From Lachnospiraceae bacterium (GTDB taxonomy: Bacteria; Bacillota; Clostridia; Lachnospirales; Lachnospiraceae): DNA of 64,000 nucleotides. Each line of letters starts with the position of its first letter. Position 1 is the first letter of the stretch. Of this stretch, positions 26,192-34,616 are shown piece by piece. The stretch is from the NCBI GenBank assembly GCA_031263035.1, contig JAISGP010000151.1, positions 1 through 64,000 on the forward strand. Direction: 5' to 3'. A model generated the notes under the pieces. The model did not search any database, was not told the origin of the DNA, and saw only the letters and a program-made list of their open reading frames with translations. A program made the position numbers and the translations under genes.

Positions 26192-27544
26192 TTACATACT
26201 TGTTAAATCATCATTTACATCCAATTCATATCGATCAAATTCAGAATCAGATATACATAATATCCCTTTTGGAAAATCAGCTTCCGAAATACCCTCGTTT
26301 TTCAATTTCACAAATAAATCTATAACAGACTGGAAGTTTGTCGAACCCACATATGATGTATGGTCATTTCGCCATTTTTCAACAGGAGTATTTCCTTTCC
26401 ATAAGTGAAACTTAGCATCTGAATTAAATTCAATCCAAGCGTTTGAAAATGAGCCTTTTAAAAATTCGGAAAAATATAAACCCAGAGCTTTCGCAACATT
26501 ATAACAGCTCATATTTGTTCCACTTGCCACACTCTCCATTGAACCAGATGTATCTCTCACTACTATAAAAGGAGTTTGACCCACATCTCCTGCTTTATTA
26601 ACGAGAGTTTGAAACTGTTTATTAATAGTAAGTTCTTCTTCTTCACTTAAATTTCTATCAGCATTTTTGAACAATTCGTGAACAAAGCCTGTATATTTAA
26701 CATCCTTTGTTTCAGGTGAACCTATCCACTCTTTATATTTATCTGATAAGTTTTGATTAAATAAAAATTTACTTTGTACTAATAAACTCAAGGCTCTACC
26801 ATGAATTTTACTAAAGTCAATTCTGTCAAAACGTCTTTGTGAAATTAACTTTTGCCACTCATGTGCTGTACCGGAAGTTTTAAATATTCGATATTGTTTA
26901 TAAGTATATCCTTTTTCTTCACCTTTATTCCCAAACAATATCGAACATAACCACTTTCCGATCAAGTTATCAGCTTGGGATTCCACAGTTTTACATGCAG
27001 AATTAGATTTAATTTGAGGTATATATTTTTTGACAAGATCTGAAGTATTTTTGTTTTCAAGTCCAGATAAAATCAAATCTCCAAATTTACCCCAATTTAA
27101 TTTTCTACCATCCCAACCATTATATATCAAATCATAAGACAACATCATGAAAATATCTTTCCAACTGCCAGCTGAAATAAATAAACCTATGTTTTTCCAG
27201 AATACTTCTTCATCTTTCAAATGAAGCCATATCATTCGCATAATACCTTCATGCTTCATTTCAGCACCTTTTTGAGGAACTTCTGTTTCAGAACCATCTA
27301 AATATCGGGTTTTACGCGTAATCATTCTAAGATATACATTAAAAATGACAGAAGTTAGTTTGTCTTCAGCCCATGTTAATTCACAATCTTTCCGAATTTC
27401 GCTAAAACTACGAGGTTGTTTATAAGAAGCTATTAATCCGAACTGGTCTACAAATACGTTACCCGTAGTGGAATATTTTTTACTACCATTATTAGATACT
27501 GTTTCAGCTCCTTTTTTTAGAGTAGCTGATACAAAAGATGAATT
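26192..27544 (-). CDS. vWA/TROVE-like (DUF2828-type) protein, start unclear
   Basis: The C-terminal half has a von Willebrand A fold with the MIDAS motif VVRDTSGSMES. The N-terminal half resembles the TROVE/DUF2828 helical repeat, with coherent text upstream of the first ATG (27325): FVSATLKKGAETVSNNG, NVFVDQFGLIASYK, then AEDKLTSVIFNVYLR. That frame is open only to 27544, after a TGA, and has no ATG there. The C-terminus stops soon after LCISDSEFD, earlier than I expect for the family. TROVE proteins bind small structured RNAs, which is notable here. Both ends may be damaged. Confidence 0.65.
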   Translation of the reverse strand, partial: NSSFVSATLKKGAETVSNNGSKKYSTTGNVFVDQFGLIASYKQPRSFSEIRKDCELTWAEDKLTSVIFNVYLRMITRKTRYLDGSETEVPQKGAEMKHEGIMRMIWLHLKDEEVFWKNIGLFISAGSWKDIFMMLSYDLIYNGWDGRKLNWGKFGDLILSGLENKNTSDLVKKYIPQIKSNSACKTVESQADNLIGKWLCSILFGNKGEEKGYTYKQYRIFKTSGTAHEWQKLISQRRFDRIDFSKIHGRALSLLVQSKFLFNQNLSDKYKEWIGSPETKDVKYTGFVHELFKNADRNLSEEEELTINKQFQTLVNKAGDVGQTPFIVVRDTSGSMESVASGTNMSCYNVAKALGLYFSEFLKGSFSNAWIEFNSDAKFHLWKGNTPVEKWRNDHTSYVGSTNFQSVIDLFVKLKNEGISEADFPKGILCISDSEFDRYELDVNDDLTSM

Positions 27545-27719
27545 TCAAAAAGATTTGTGTTTTATATCGATTAATGAAGTAACTTTTTTGTCAAATATGA
27601 TATTTAGATTTAAAAAGATTAATATTAAATTAAAAAATAGAGTAGGACTTGACCCAAATCACCAAGCTGAATCACTTAGTACCTTTGATTAGACCATCTG
27701 TTATTATTTTTTAACACTG

Positions 27720-27751
27720 CAAATATACATACTAAATCTATAACTTCCAAA
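27720..27751 (-). promoter_or_regulatory. Bacteroidota promoter
   Basis: Leftward TTTG (27748-27751), 20-base spacer, TATATTTG (27720-27727): a full consensus match. It fires toward the vWA/TROVE-like gene and the polymerase. Confidence 0.65.
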
Positions 27752-27801
27752 TATTTTTTATAAAAATTTTAGTATTAAAATGTAAACTATTGATAATAAA
27801 T

Positions 27802-28089
27802 TTAATTTTTTTTACCTCTTGCTCTTTTATCACCAGGCATCGCACTTGTAGAACCTCGGTTTGTTGACGCTTTTTGTAGTTTTGTACCATTCTTTGTATG
27901 CGCTACATCAAGATTATCCCCATTTCCATATATTCCTCGTTTGCGATTTTCTTTTACGAGTTCAGCTCTTTTTTTTATCTCTTCTGGTTTTTTGTTTATT
28001 TCTCGCTGTTTCTTTAATTTTTTAGCATAACTTTCCGGATTTTCTTTGTAGTATTCTGCACTACTTTTTCCATATTTTTTATTAGGCAT
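27802..28089 (-). CDS. conserved small basic phage protein, 95 aa
   Basis: Very basic protein with the pattern SAEYYKENPESYAKKLKKQR, then KENRKRGIYGNGDNLDVAHT and a Gly/Arg-rich end NRGSTSAMPGDKRARG. I recall similar small proteins of unknown function in many tailed phages. Charge suggests nucleic acid binding. It is followed by tRNA-Leu upstream on the same strand. Confidence 0.65.
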   Translation of the reverse strand: MPNKKYGKSSAEYYKENPESYAKKLKKQREINKKPEEIKKRAELVKENRKRGIYGNGDNLDVAHTKNGTKLQKASTNRGSTSAMPGDKRARGKKN

Positions 28090-28170
28090 ATTTATTGATA
28101 TTTTTCTGAATTAAAAACAAATGTAAGATTAAATATACAATCCTACAAATATATTAACCATAATATTAAG

Positions 28171-28254
28171 TACCCCAGACGGGACTTGAACCCGTACGCC
28201 CAAATGGGCACCGGATTTTAAGTCCTGCGTGTCTGCCAATTCCACCACTGAGGC
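28171..28254 (-). tRNA. tRNA-Leu (anticodon UAA)
   Basis: 84 nt, class II. The acceptor GCCTCAG pairs with CTGGGGT, the anticodon loop CTTAAAA gives UAA, there is a long variable arm (TGCCCATTTGGGCG), and the T-arm is GGGTTCAAGTCCC. CCA is not encoded. It lies ten bases after the NrdA stop and is probably co-transcribed. UUA is an abundant codon in this AT-rich genome. Confidence 0.95.
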
Positions 28255-28263
28255 ATGATTATA

Positions 28264-30729
28264 TTAACCTTCGCAGGCTTTACAATTCATCATTTCCAAT
28301 ACCTTTTCTTTAGCAACGGATGTACCACGTTGGTAATATAAACCTTTTACACCAGATTCCCAAGCTTCGATGTATAACTTATTGATTTGTTTGGGTGTCA
28401 TAGAGGCTGGTATTTTGAGATTTAAGCTCTGTCCCTGATCTATAAATTTTTGTCTAGCTGCTGCTTGTTGGATAACAGCCAATGGTGAAATTTCAGTAAA
28501 GGTTTTGAATACTGCTTTTTCATCGTCACTTAAAAAATCTAAATGTTGTACAGAACCTTCATTTAAAATTATAGATTCCCAAATATCTTCTGTATTTTTA
28601 TTTTTAGATTCTAATAATTTTTCTAAATCTTGGTTTCTTCTTGTGAAACTACCTTTTGCAAGGCCTACTACAAAATAATTAGAAGCAAACGGCTCAATAC
28701 CTGGGCTAACCTGTCCTAATATTGATGCGCTTGATGTTGTAGGGGCAATTGCTAATAATGTGGTATTCCTACGTTTTATATCACTTGTTTCACCCTCTTC
28801 AAAAATAGGAGCATATCCATATTTTTCACCAAGTTCTACTGATGCTAAATATGATTTCTCTTTCAAGTCTTTGAATATACTTGTATTCAAAAGTTGTGCT
28901 TCAAAGCTCTCGAAAGGAATCATTTTCTGTTGTAATAAACTATGCCAACCTAATATACCTAAACCTAATGCTCGATGTCTCAATGCAAACTTATGAGCCC
29001 TCTCCATGTATGGCATATCTTTTGTTTTTTTAATGAAATCATCCATGACTGCATCTAAAAAGTAAACCGCAAGTTTTATAGCATCTGTGTCTTTCCACTC
29101 ATCATATGTGGCAAGATTCATTGACATTAAGCAGCAAACAAAAGATTCTTCTTCATTTGTAGGTAAATGTATCTCATTGCAATTACCTGTCAAAATACCA
29201 TTAAACATTCCCATATGTCGTTTAGGTTCGGTAAAACAATATGTAGGAATTGGTGATACATATGAAATTTGATTTAAATTTGTTACTATTATTTTTTCAG
29301 GTGCCGAAAAACCATCTGTTAAATCAATATCGTCCAGAGAAGTTACTCCTAACTCTCTTAATGTATCGACACTTTGATATGGAATCAAAATTATAAAATT
29401 ATTGTTTTCATCCTTTTTCGTAAAAGATTTACAACCAAGTGTTTGCAAAAATAATTGGAAATATTCAACAAATTTACCGCTATATTCTGTAAACCATAAT
29501 TGTAATTCTTCAGTTTCTTTTGATTCTGTACATTTGATTCTGTCAAAAAACCCATTAAGCCATTCTAATCTATGTTTAATACTGTATGGTACATTAGGAA
29601 TATTGTCTTCTACTATATAATCATATATCGTTGTATTATAACCATCATTATAAGCCGTTTCGAAATATAAATCACCATCTGTAATAATAGGTAAATTGAA
29701 ATCTATCAATTCATCGCCTTTTTTCAGTTCAGTTGCTCTTTTTTCAATAATATTACCAGATAGGGGATATTTTATGTAGAACTTATGATTAGTTGTACAT
29801 TTAATTGCATTCCCGGAATTTAGCTGAACTTCGATAAACTGTGTATCTTCACCAGTTCTTCTAACTGTTACTTCAGACCACTCTTCGCCGTTCCAAACTT
29901 CTACTTTCGAACCTTCTAATAGTTTAATAGGATAATATCCTAATTCTTTAGTCAAAATTTTAGTTTCACCTGTAACACAAAGATTAGAAGAATTAATCTG
30001 AGAATTAGTATCTTTATAAATCTGAGGTTTATTTTTATTCACAGTATCTATAAAGTTTATATAAGGCATGCCTTTTTCACGTCGTGATTTTAAGACTTTT
30101 GCCCACAATTCTCGTTTTTCAACATCCCCTTCAATCATAGACTTCATGAAATAATCTGTAACGTTTACAGCAAAATTTAAAGATTGAAGGTCACTCTCTT
30201 TATCTTTAATTGTCAGAAACTCTTCCACATCTGGATGGTCAATATCTATATATGCTGCAAATGCCCCTCTACGAACTCCCCCTTGTGAAACAACATTCAT
30301 TGTATTGTCGAATAATTTTATAAACGATACGGAACCAGAAGATGTACCACCTCCTTTTATTGGCGCTCCTTTAGGTCTCAATTTACCAAAGTAACCAGAT
30401 GTACCACCTCCTTTCTGGGTCATAATTGCAACTTCACTCAAGCCATCATATATGCCACTAAGTGTATCGGGGATATAAGAATTGAAACAACTGATTGGTA
30501 ACCCTCTATTCTCACCAAAATTAGCCCATATAGGGGATGATAAACTACACCAACCTTTTACGAAAAGTTCTTTAAATTTATCTTTTAGTTTAGGGTCTTT
30601 ATAGTATTTAGATGCATAGTTACATATAACATCTAATTTAGCATCTACTGTTTCACCGGGTAACAAATACCCTCTTTCCAACATATTTTTACTTTCGGCG
30701 TTTAACCACCAGTATTCTGCATTTTTCAT
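28264..30729 (-). CDS. nrdA: ribonucleotide reductase alpha subunit with intein
   Basis: Class I large subunit that reduces ribonucleotides to deoxyribonucleotides with the NrdB radical subunit. Exteins total 555 residues, compact for the family. Visible sites: ISCFNSY (redox Cys, residue 81), SSNL/CNEIHLP (thiyl-radical Cys and Glu, split by the intein), FVCCLMSMN (second redox Cys, about 532) and the C-terminal pair CKAC. An intein occupies residues 251-516. It sits between NrdB and tRNA-Leu in the replication operon. Confidence 0.9.
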   Translation of the reverse strand: MKNAEYWWLNAESKNMLERGYLLPGETVDAKLDVICNYASKYYKDPKLKDKFKELFVKGWCSLSSPIWANFGENRGLPISCFNSYIPDTLSGIYDGLSEVAIMTQKGGGTSGYFGKLRPKGAPIKGGGTSSGSVSFIKLFDNTMNVVSQGGVRRGAFAAYIDIDHPDVEEFLTIKDKESDLQSLNFAVNVTDYFMKSMIEGDVEKRELWAKVLKSRREKGMPYINFIDTVNKNKPQIYKDTNSQINSSNLCVTGETKILTKELGYYPIKLLEGSKVEVWNGEEWSEVTVRRTGEDTQFIEVQLNSGNAIKCTTNHKFYIKYPLSGNIIEKRATELKKGDELIDFNLPIITDGDLYFETAYNDGYNTTIYDYIVEDNIPNVPYSIKHRLEWLNGFFDRIKCTESKETEELQLWFTEYSGKFVEYFQLFLQTLGCKSFTKKDENNNFIILIPYQSVDTLRELGVTSLDDIDLTDGFSAPEKIIVTNLNQISYVSPIPTYCFTEPKRHMGMFNGILTGNCNEIHLPTNEEESFVCCLMSMNLATYDEWKDTDAIKLAVYFLDAVMDDFIKKTKDMPYMERAHKFALRHRALGLGILGWHSLLQQKMIPFESFEAQLLNTSIFKDLKEKSYLASVELGEKYGYAPIFEEGETSDIKRRNTTLLAIAPTTSSASILGQVSPGIEPFASNYFVVGLAKGSFTRRNQDLEKLLESKNKNTEDIWESIILNEGSVQHLDFLSDDEKAVFKTFTEISPLAVIQQAAARQKFIDQGQSLNLKIPASMTPKQINKLYIEAWESGVKGLYYQRGTSVAKEKVLEMMNCKACEG
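29182..29979 (-). other. intein in NrdA at the catalytic cysteine
   Basis: 266 residues. Block A CVTGETKILTK begins with Cys1; block B is KCTTNHKFYI with the TxxH motif; blocks F/G are PTYCFTEPKRHMGMF...GILTGN, ending in Asn, with Cys of the C-extein as +1. The penultimate residue is Gly, not the usual His. The middle has a decayed LAGLIDADG-like segment (LNGFFDRIKC). The C-extein +1 residue is the enzyme's radical cysteine, so the enzyme is inactive until splicing. Confidence 0.9.
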
Positions 30730-30741
30730 AATATTATTATA

Positions 30742-31713
30742 TTAAAACAAATCATCTCCTTTTATAGATGTATCTTTCAAAGTATAGTCAACGGGTCTAA
30801 CCGCAAAAAAATCATCTTGACTATCGGCATATACTTCTTCATGATAAAATTTCAATTCGTTTGGAAACTCAATATTATATAGTTTAGTAAAACCCAATGA
30901 AGTTAATGAATCATCTATACGGTATTTCATATATTGGATTAAATTTTCTTTAGACATCTGAGGAAGTTCGCCTTTTTCAAATACCCAATCTAGTAATCTA
31001 CTCTCATGTGTAACCGATTTTTTACAAGCATTATGAACTAAATGTTCTAACGAACCGTCTTCGAATATTTCAGGAAACTCAGCTCTAATTACTTTTATAA
31101 TTTCAACCCCTATATTGAAATGAAGACTTTCATCAATACTAGTCCATTTTACAATATTCCGAATATCTTTCATAATACCATCGTATCTATAAAAATACAT
31201 CAACGTGGCAAATTGTGAAAATAACGAAACATTTTCAATAAGGATGGAAAATAATATAAGTTTCAATATATATTGTTTATTATCTGAATTATTAGATGAA
31301 AGTTTCAAGTATTTATCTAAATATCCAAACCTACCTCTAATAGCTTCATTTTTCAATGCCTCTGAATAAAACTCTTGAAAATTAAGCATAGTCAAAAGTT
31401 TATCATATGAATCACTATGTCGTACTTCAGATTCACTTGCCGTTGCTCCAATATTTGATATTTCAGGTTTAGGAAAATGATTCCCCAATTGACCCCAAAA
31501 ATCTTTAACTTTGACTTCTATTATTGCAATTAAAACTAAAGTTCTTTTTATTATCTCTCGATCTTTTTCAGATAATGTGAAATAATCTAATTTATCAGCA
31601 GTTAATGTAATTTCACTATCGGTCCAATAAGTATGTCTAAGTTTATTTTTCAACTCATCAAACTGAGGGTATTCGAAAGGTTTATAATTTTCTCGTTTAT
31701 CAAATATACTCAT
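30742..31713 (-). CDS. nrdB: ribonucleotide reductase beta subunit
   Basis: Class I small subunit that supplies the tyrosyl radical. Motif ESEVRHSDSYDKLL (about residues 88-101) carries iron ligands Glu and His and the radical Tyr with E. coli spacing (E-x2-H-x3-Y). ILIENVSLFSQFA (ligand Glu) and TSIDESLHFNIG (Glu, His; about 195-200) complete the site. I start at MSIFDKREN (31713); the longer frame overlaps the upstream gene. Followed by nrdA after 12 bases. Confidence 0.9.
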   Translation of the reverse strand: MSIFDKRENYKPFEYPQFDELKNKLRHTYWTDSEITLTADKLDYFTLSEKDREIIKRTLVLIAIIEVKVKDFWGQLGNHFPKPEISNIGATASESEVRHSDSYDKLLTMLNFQEFYSEALKNEAIRGRFGYLDKYLKLSSNNSDNKQYILKLILFSILIENVSLFSQFATLMYFYRYDGIMKDIRNIVKWTSIDESLHFNIGVEIIKVIRAEFPEIFEDGSLEHLVHNACKKSVTHESRLLDWVFEKGELPQMSKENLIQYMKYRIDDSLTSLGFTKLYNIEFPNELKFYHEEVYADSQDDFFAVRPVDYTLKDTSIKGDDLF

Positions 31714-31984
31714 TGTTGTTATAATAATCTTCGTCGTTATTATTATTACTAAAATCATTCCAATTAGAATCGTTTATCACTTTCTGATTTTCAATCCAAT
31801 AAGACATGTATTTATCTCTATCTCCTTTAACCTTTATTTTCTTACCGGCAAATGTTTCCGTTTCATAAGAATCCCATTTACCTTTCCATTCTGAACCAAA
31901 TTCATCGGAATTGCGAAGAGCATCCATCATTAACAGATACTCTTCTTTCGCAATATCTTCTTCTTCTTTTGACCACTTCATCAT
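31700..31984 (-). CDS. hypothetical protein, 94 aa
   Basis: Acidic protein with a Lys-rich centre (GKKIKVKGDRDKYMSYW) and an Asn/Asp-rich tail. It overlaps the start of nrdB by 14 bases. No family recognised. Confidence 0.55.
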   Translation of the reverse strand: MMKWSKEEEDIAKEEYLLMMDALRNSDEFGSEWKGKWDSYETETFAGKKIKVKGDRDKYMSYWIENQKVINDSNWNDFSNNNNDEDYYNNNEYI

Positions 31985-31996
31985 TATATAAACATA

Positions 31997-32695
31997 TTAG
32001 AATGGCAAATCATCTTCTTCATCTACAATCTCCACATTTTTCTTTTCATCTACTTCAGTAGAGGGAGAATCTTCCGGAATAATAGATTTGATAGTTGTAG
32101 CAGCAAGGGTTTCAACTGATTTTTCAAATTTAGGTTTAATTTTAGTATCAAACACATTATTCCAAAATGATTTTAAGTCACTTTTATCGTAAGTTTTAAA
32201 ACCATTATCATCGATTACAGGTTTCCCTTTAGAATTTAATATAACCTCGGCTTTTGGTATTTCATCAACATTATATGCCCAATTCAATCTATCACCGTTT
32301 GCTTTAACTGCTGCTTTACCATTATAATACGTTGTACCATCTTTTTCTGTTTTTGATTTATACAATTCTATGGTAATTTCAGAATCAATGCCAAAGTCAG
32401 ATGCCAATGAATTCAATATAGAATAAGTCAAATTGTTATGACCCATACTAATATATGAAATACCTTCTGAATCTTTCACACCGAAATTAAAGGATTTAAT
32501 TTTTTTAGATTGATATTCAGATTCTCGCATTTCAGCAGATGTAATCACACCTCTAATACCATTATATTTTTCTTCAATCTTTTCTCCATTTTCCAATTTA
32601 GTAACCTTTACAAAAAAAGGACTAATATTGACATCTGCTTTAGATTTAAGAGAATAATACTTTATTTGACCTCGTTCTGAATTAAATGCTCCCAT
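31997..32695 (-). CDS. single-stranded DNA-binding protein (candidate)
   Basis: 232 residues: a beta-rich N-terminal domain compatible with an OB fold, a linker, and an acidic C-terminal tail ending EEDDLPF, almost the same as the DDDIPF tip by which bacterial SSB recruits repair proteins. Position in the replication block agrees. The fold is inferred; the tail is seen. Confidence 0.7.
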   Translation of the reverse strand: MGAFNSERGQIKYYSLKSKADVNISPFFVKVTKLENGEKIEEKYNGIRGVITSAEMRESEYQSKKIKSFNFGVKDSEGISYISMGHNNLTYSILNSLASDFGIDSEITIELYKSKTEKDGTTYYNGKAAVKANGDRLNWAYNVDEIPKAEVILNSKGKPVIDDNGFKTYDKSDLKSFWNNVFDTKIKPKFEKSVETLAATTIKSIIPEDSPSTEVDEKKNVEIVDEEDDLPF

Positions 32696-32699
32696 ATTT

Positions 32700-33038
32700 T
32701 TATTTTTTAGTATTAATTATTAATTTTTTATATATATCATCTAAGTTCCCAATAAATGTTACAATCGGATTAGGATATGCAATTGAACCATCTTCGTATT
32801 CTACCATATTCTGCGGGAATAATTGCTTTAACTGAATAGTATTATTACCAACATCAACATAAAGTAGTTTTTGACTAATATCTATAATAGCATCTCTCAT
32901 TACCCAATTAACCAATAACTCTGTTTCAGGAAAATCCATACCAAGATATTCTTTTTTAGCATTATAGTTTTCCTTATCAATATCAGATAATCCCGAAGTA
33001 TCTTCTTCTATTTCTTTTACTTTAGTTTTGAAAATCAT
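32700..33038 (-). CDS. hypothetical protein, 112 aa
   Basis: Unrecognised acidic protein between the SSB candidate and the DUF1599-like gene; overlaps the latter's stop by four bases (ATGA). Probably part of the replication operon. Confidence 0.6.
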   Translation of the reverse strand: MIFKTKVKEIEEDTSGLSDIDKENYNAKKEYLGMDFPETELLVNWVMRDAIIDISQKLLYVDVGNNTIQLKQLFPQNMVEYEDGSIAYPNPIVTFIGNLDDIYKKLIINTKK

Positions 33039-33310
33039 TCTTCTTTATTATTTGCTAACATTATTTTAAGATGTACAAGATAACCCATTAAATCGGTAAT
33101 AGTATCTTCAGTATCTTCATTTAATCCAACCGACTTAATTCTGCTTAACTTATCATCAATTCTCCCTAATAATCCTTGCAGAGGTTCAGGTTGAAATATA
33201 TTCACACCATCGTGCAAACTATTCCCATAAACTGTATTCTTTAATATTAGAAATTTTTTGAGTTCTTCCAATTCAACAGCTATCTGATTATTTACTTCTT
33301 TTAGTGTCAT
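33035..33310 (-). CDS. DUF1599/Nmad1-like protein, 91 aa
   Basis: Pattern LKNTVYGNSLHDG, LLGRIDDKLSRIK and EDTEDTITDLMGYLVHLKI matches what I recall of DUF1599, a small helical phage domain linked to nucleotide modification. Overlaps both neighbours by four bases. Family call is moderate; activity unknown. Confidence 0.55.
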   Translation of the reverse strand: MTLKEVNNQIAVELEELKKFLILKNTVYGNSLHDGVNIFQPEPLQGLLGRIDDKLSRIKSVGLNEDTEDTITDLMGYLVHLKIMLANNKEE

Positions 33311-33546
33311 AATTTTAATAGTTCAGATGCTTTTAAAAAAGCAATATTAAGTAGTTGTAGTTGTCTTGTCATCATCATTTCGGTAATAGGGTTCATAATA
33401 TCAGATATGTCTATATTTTTATATAAATTTATTCGCATATCTACTCCTTTTTCTCGAAGAATATATTGTTCAACAATAAAACAAGCTTCAGTCACTGTAT
33501 AAGTAGATGGAGAAGGTCTAGATAATAACTCTTTAATGTTCATCAT
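33307..33546 (-). CDS. hypothetical protein, 79 aa
   Basis: Small helical protein, Met-rich in the middle (PITEMMMTRQLQLL). Overlaps both neighbours by four bases in a translationally coupled series. No family recognised. Confidence 0.55.
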   Translation of the reverse strand: MMNIKELLSRPSPSTYTVTEACFIVEQYILREKGVDMRINLYKNIDISDIMNPITEMMMTRQLQLLNIAFLKASELLKL

Positions 33547-34109
33547 TTTTCGAGTATTTTACGTTCAACTTCCAAATCACGATTTAATGCTCTTTCTTCC
33601 GTGAACTTTTCGGGATAACGTTGTTTTAATTTATCTATATTTTTCTGTAAGTCTGTATCAAAATTAAAATCTAATGTTAAATTAGTAAGAGCTAATACAA
33701 TACCCAAGATTGCCTGTTTTTCCTTTTTGACATCAAATGGTTTATTATAGGCAACATATTTTTTAACATAATCTGTTAATAAAGATACAGATGTCTCAAG
33801 AACTGGCAAATTATCTATAATGTCATCCTTATCGAACTCGAGTATATCTAAGTCAAATATCGACTTATACATGATATTACCTATTATCTCTTCAAAATTA
33901 AAATTCCTAAATGTACAATAATTAGCTAAATACCAAATTACATCGGCAATCTCTTCATTTAGATTAACTATATCATTTTTTAAAGATGCTCTATATATCT
34001 CTTCGAGTTCCGATGTAATTCCCATAACCATATGAGCTAAGTTTAATTTTAAACTTCCTAAATCACCTACTGTACGTTTCGCCTCTTTTTGATACTCTGA
34101 TATTGTCAT
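33543..34109 (-). CDS. MazG-like nucleotide pyrophosphohydrolase
   Basis: All-alpha NTP-PPase signature: GITSELEEIYRA and NEEIADVIWYLANYC give the metal-binding ExxE...ExxD set, followed by a C-terminal KLKQRYPEKFTEERALNRDL typical of phage MazG-like proteins. It would hydrolyse NTPs/dNTPs or (p)ppGpp-like alarmones. It lies in the nucleotide-metabolism block. Confidence 0.8.
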   Translation of the reverse strand: MTISEYQKEAKRTVGDLGSLKLNLAHMVMGITSELEEIYRASLKNDIVNLNEEIADVIWYLANYCTFRNFNFEEIIGNIMYKSIFDLDILEFDKDDIIDNLPVLETSVSLLTDYVKKYVAYNKPFDVKKEKQAILGIVLALTNLTLDFNFDTDLQKNIDKLKQRYPEKFTEERALNRDLEVERKILEK

Positions 34110-34134
34110 TGTTTTATTTTTATAGTTAGACTTG

Positions 34135-34208
34135 TGGCCGAGCTTGGGTTCGAACCAAGGACTTTCTAATTATGAGTTAGATACTCTAACCAACTGAGTT
34201 ACACGGCC
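34135..34208 (-). tRNA. tRNA with CAU anticodon (Met or Ile2)
   Basis: 74 nt cloverleaf: acceptor GGCCGTG/CTCGGCC with one T-T mismatch, D stem ACTC/GAGT, anticodon stem TCTAA/TTAGA with loop CTCATAA, and T-arm CTTGGTTCGAACCCAAG. CAU can mean elongator Met, or Ile when lysidine-modified. It has its own promoter 21 bases upstream. Confidence 0.92.
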
Positions 34209-34228
34209 TGTTAATTATCTAATAACTG

Positions 34229-34260
34229 CAAATATACATCAAATTTCGGAACTATCCAAA
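34229..34260 (-). promoter_or_regulatory. Bacteroidota promoter for the CAU tRNA
   Basis: Leftward TTTG (34257-34260), 20-base spacer, TATATTTG (34229-34236). Predicted start about 34226, 18 bases before the tRNA 5' end. Confidence 0.7.
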
Positions 34261-34607
34261 ACTTTTTCAATTAAAATCTGAATTTTTCCGCTTTTTAAAT
34301 TTGCGATTTTTGAGAAAGCGCCTTGTGATAAATCAATTTTATATCCAGTTACAGCCGAACCTCTATCCGTTACTCTAACAATAACAGATTTATTATTCCG
34401 AATATTTGTTATTCTAAGTTTTGTACCAAATTTGAAGATAATAGATGCCGCACATGTTAATTTATTCATGTCAAACCTTTCACCCGATGCCGTTTTTCTA
34501 CCGTGAAACACTTTACCATAATAAGTAGCGGTTCCTTTAAGGTGCTGTGATTTGAATATACCGAATATAAATAAAAATAACACTAATAATAAATTCTTAA
34601 AAATCAT
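34239..34607 (-). CDS. RlpA-like double-psi beta-barrel protein
   Basis: N-terminal signal peptide (hydrophobic residues 3-18, no lipobox Cys) followed by the RlpA core: GTATYYGKVFHGRKTASGER, LRITNIRNNKSVIVRVTDRG and IDLSQGAFSKI. RlpA proteins are septal lytic transglycosylases that cut naked glycan strands; in a phage this suggests an exported lysis enzyme. Embedded in a metabolic operon. Function inferred from the family. Confidence 0.75.
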   Translation of the reverse strand: MIFKNLLLVLFLFIFGIFKSQHLKGTATYYGKVFHGRKTASGERFDMNKLTCAASIIFKFGTKLRITNIRNNKSVIVRVTDRGSAVTGYKIDLSQGAFSKIANLKSGKIQILIEKVLDSSEI

Positions 34608-34616
34608 AATAACTAA

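Noticed and set aside
27468..27692. Rightward 74-aa ORF opposite the vWA/TROVE-like gene
   Set aside because: Its first third is antisense to coherent coding text and it lacks a promoter; the rest might be a fragment but cannot be supported.
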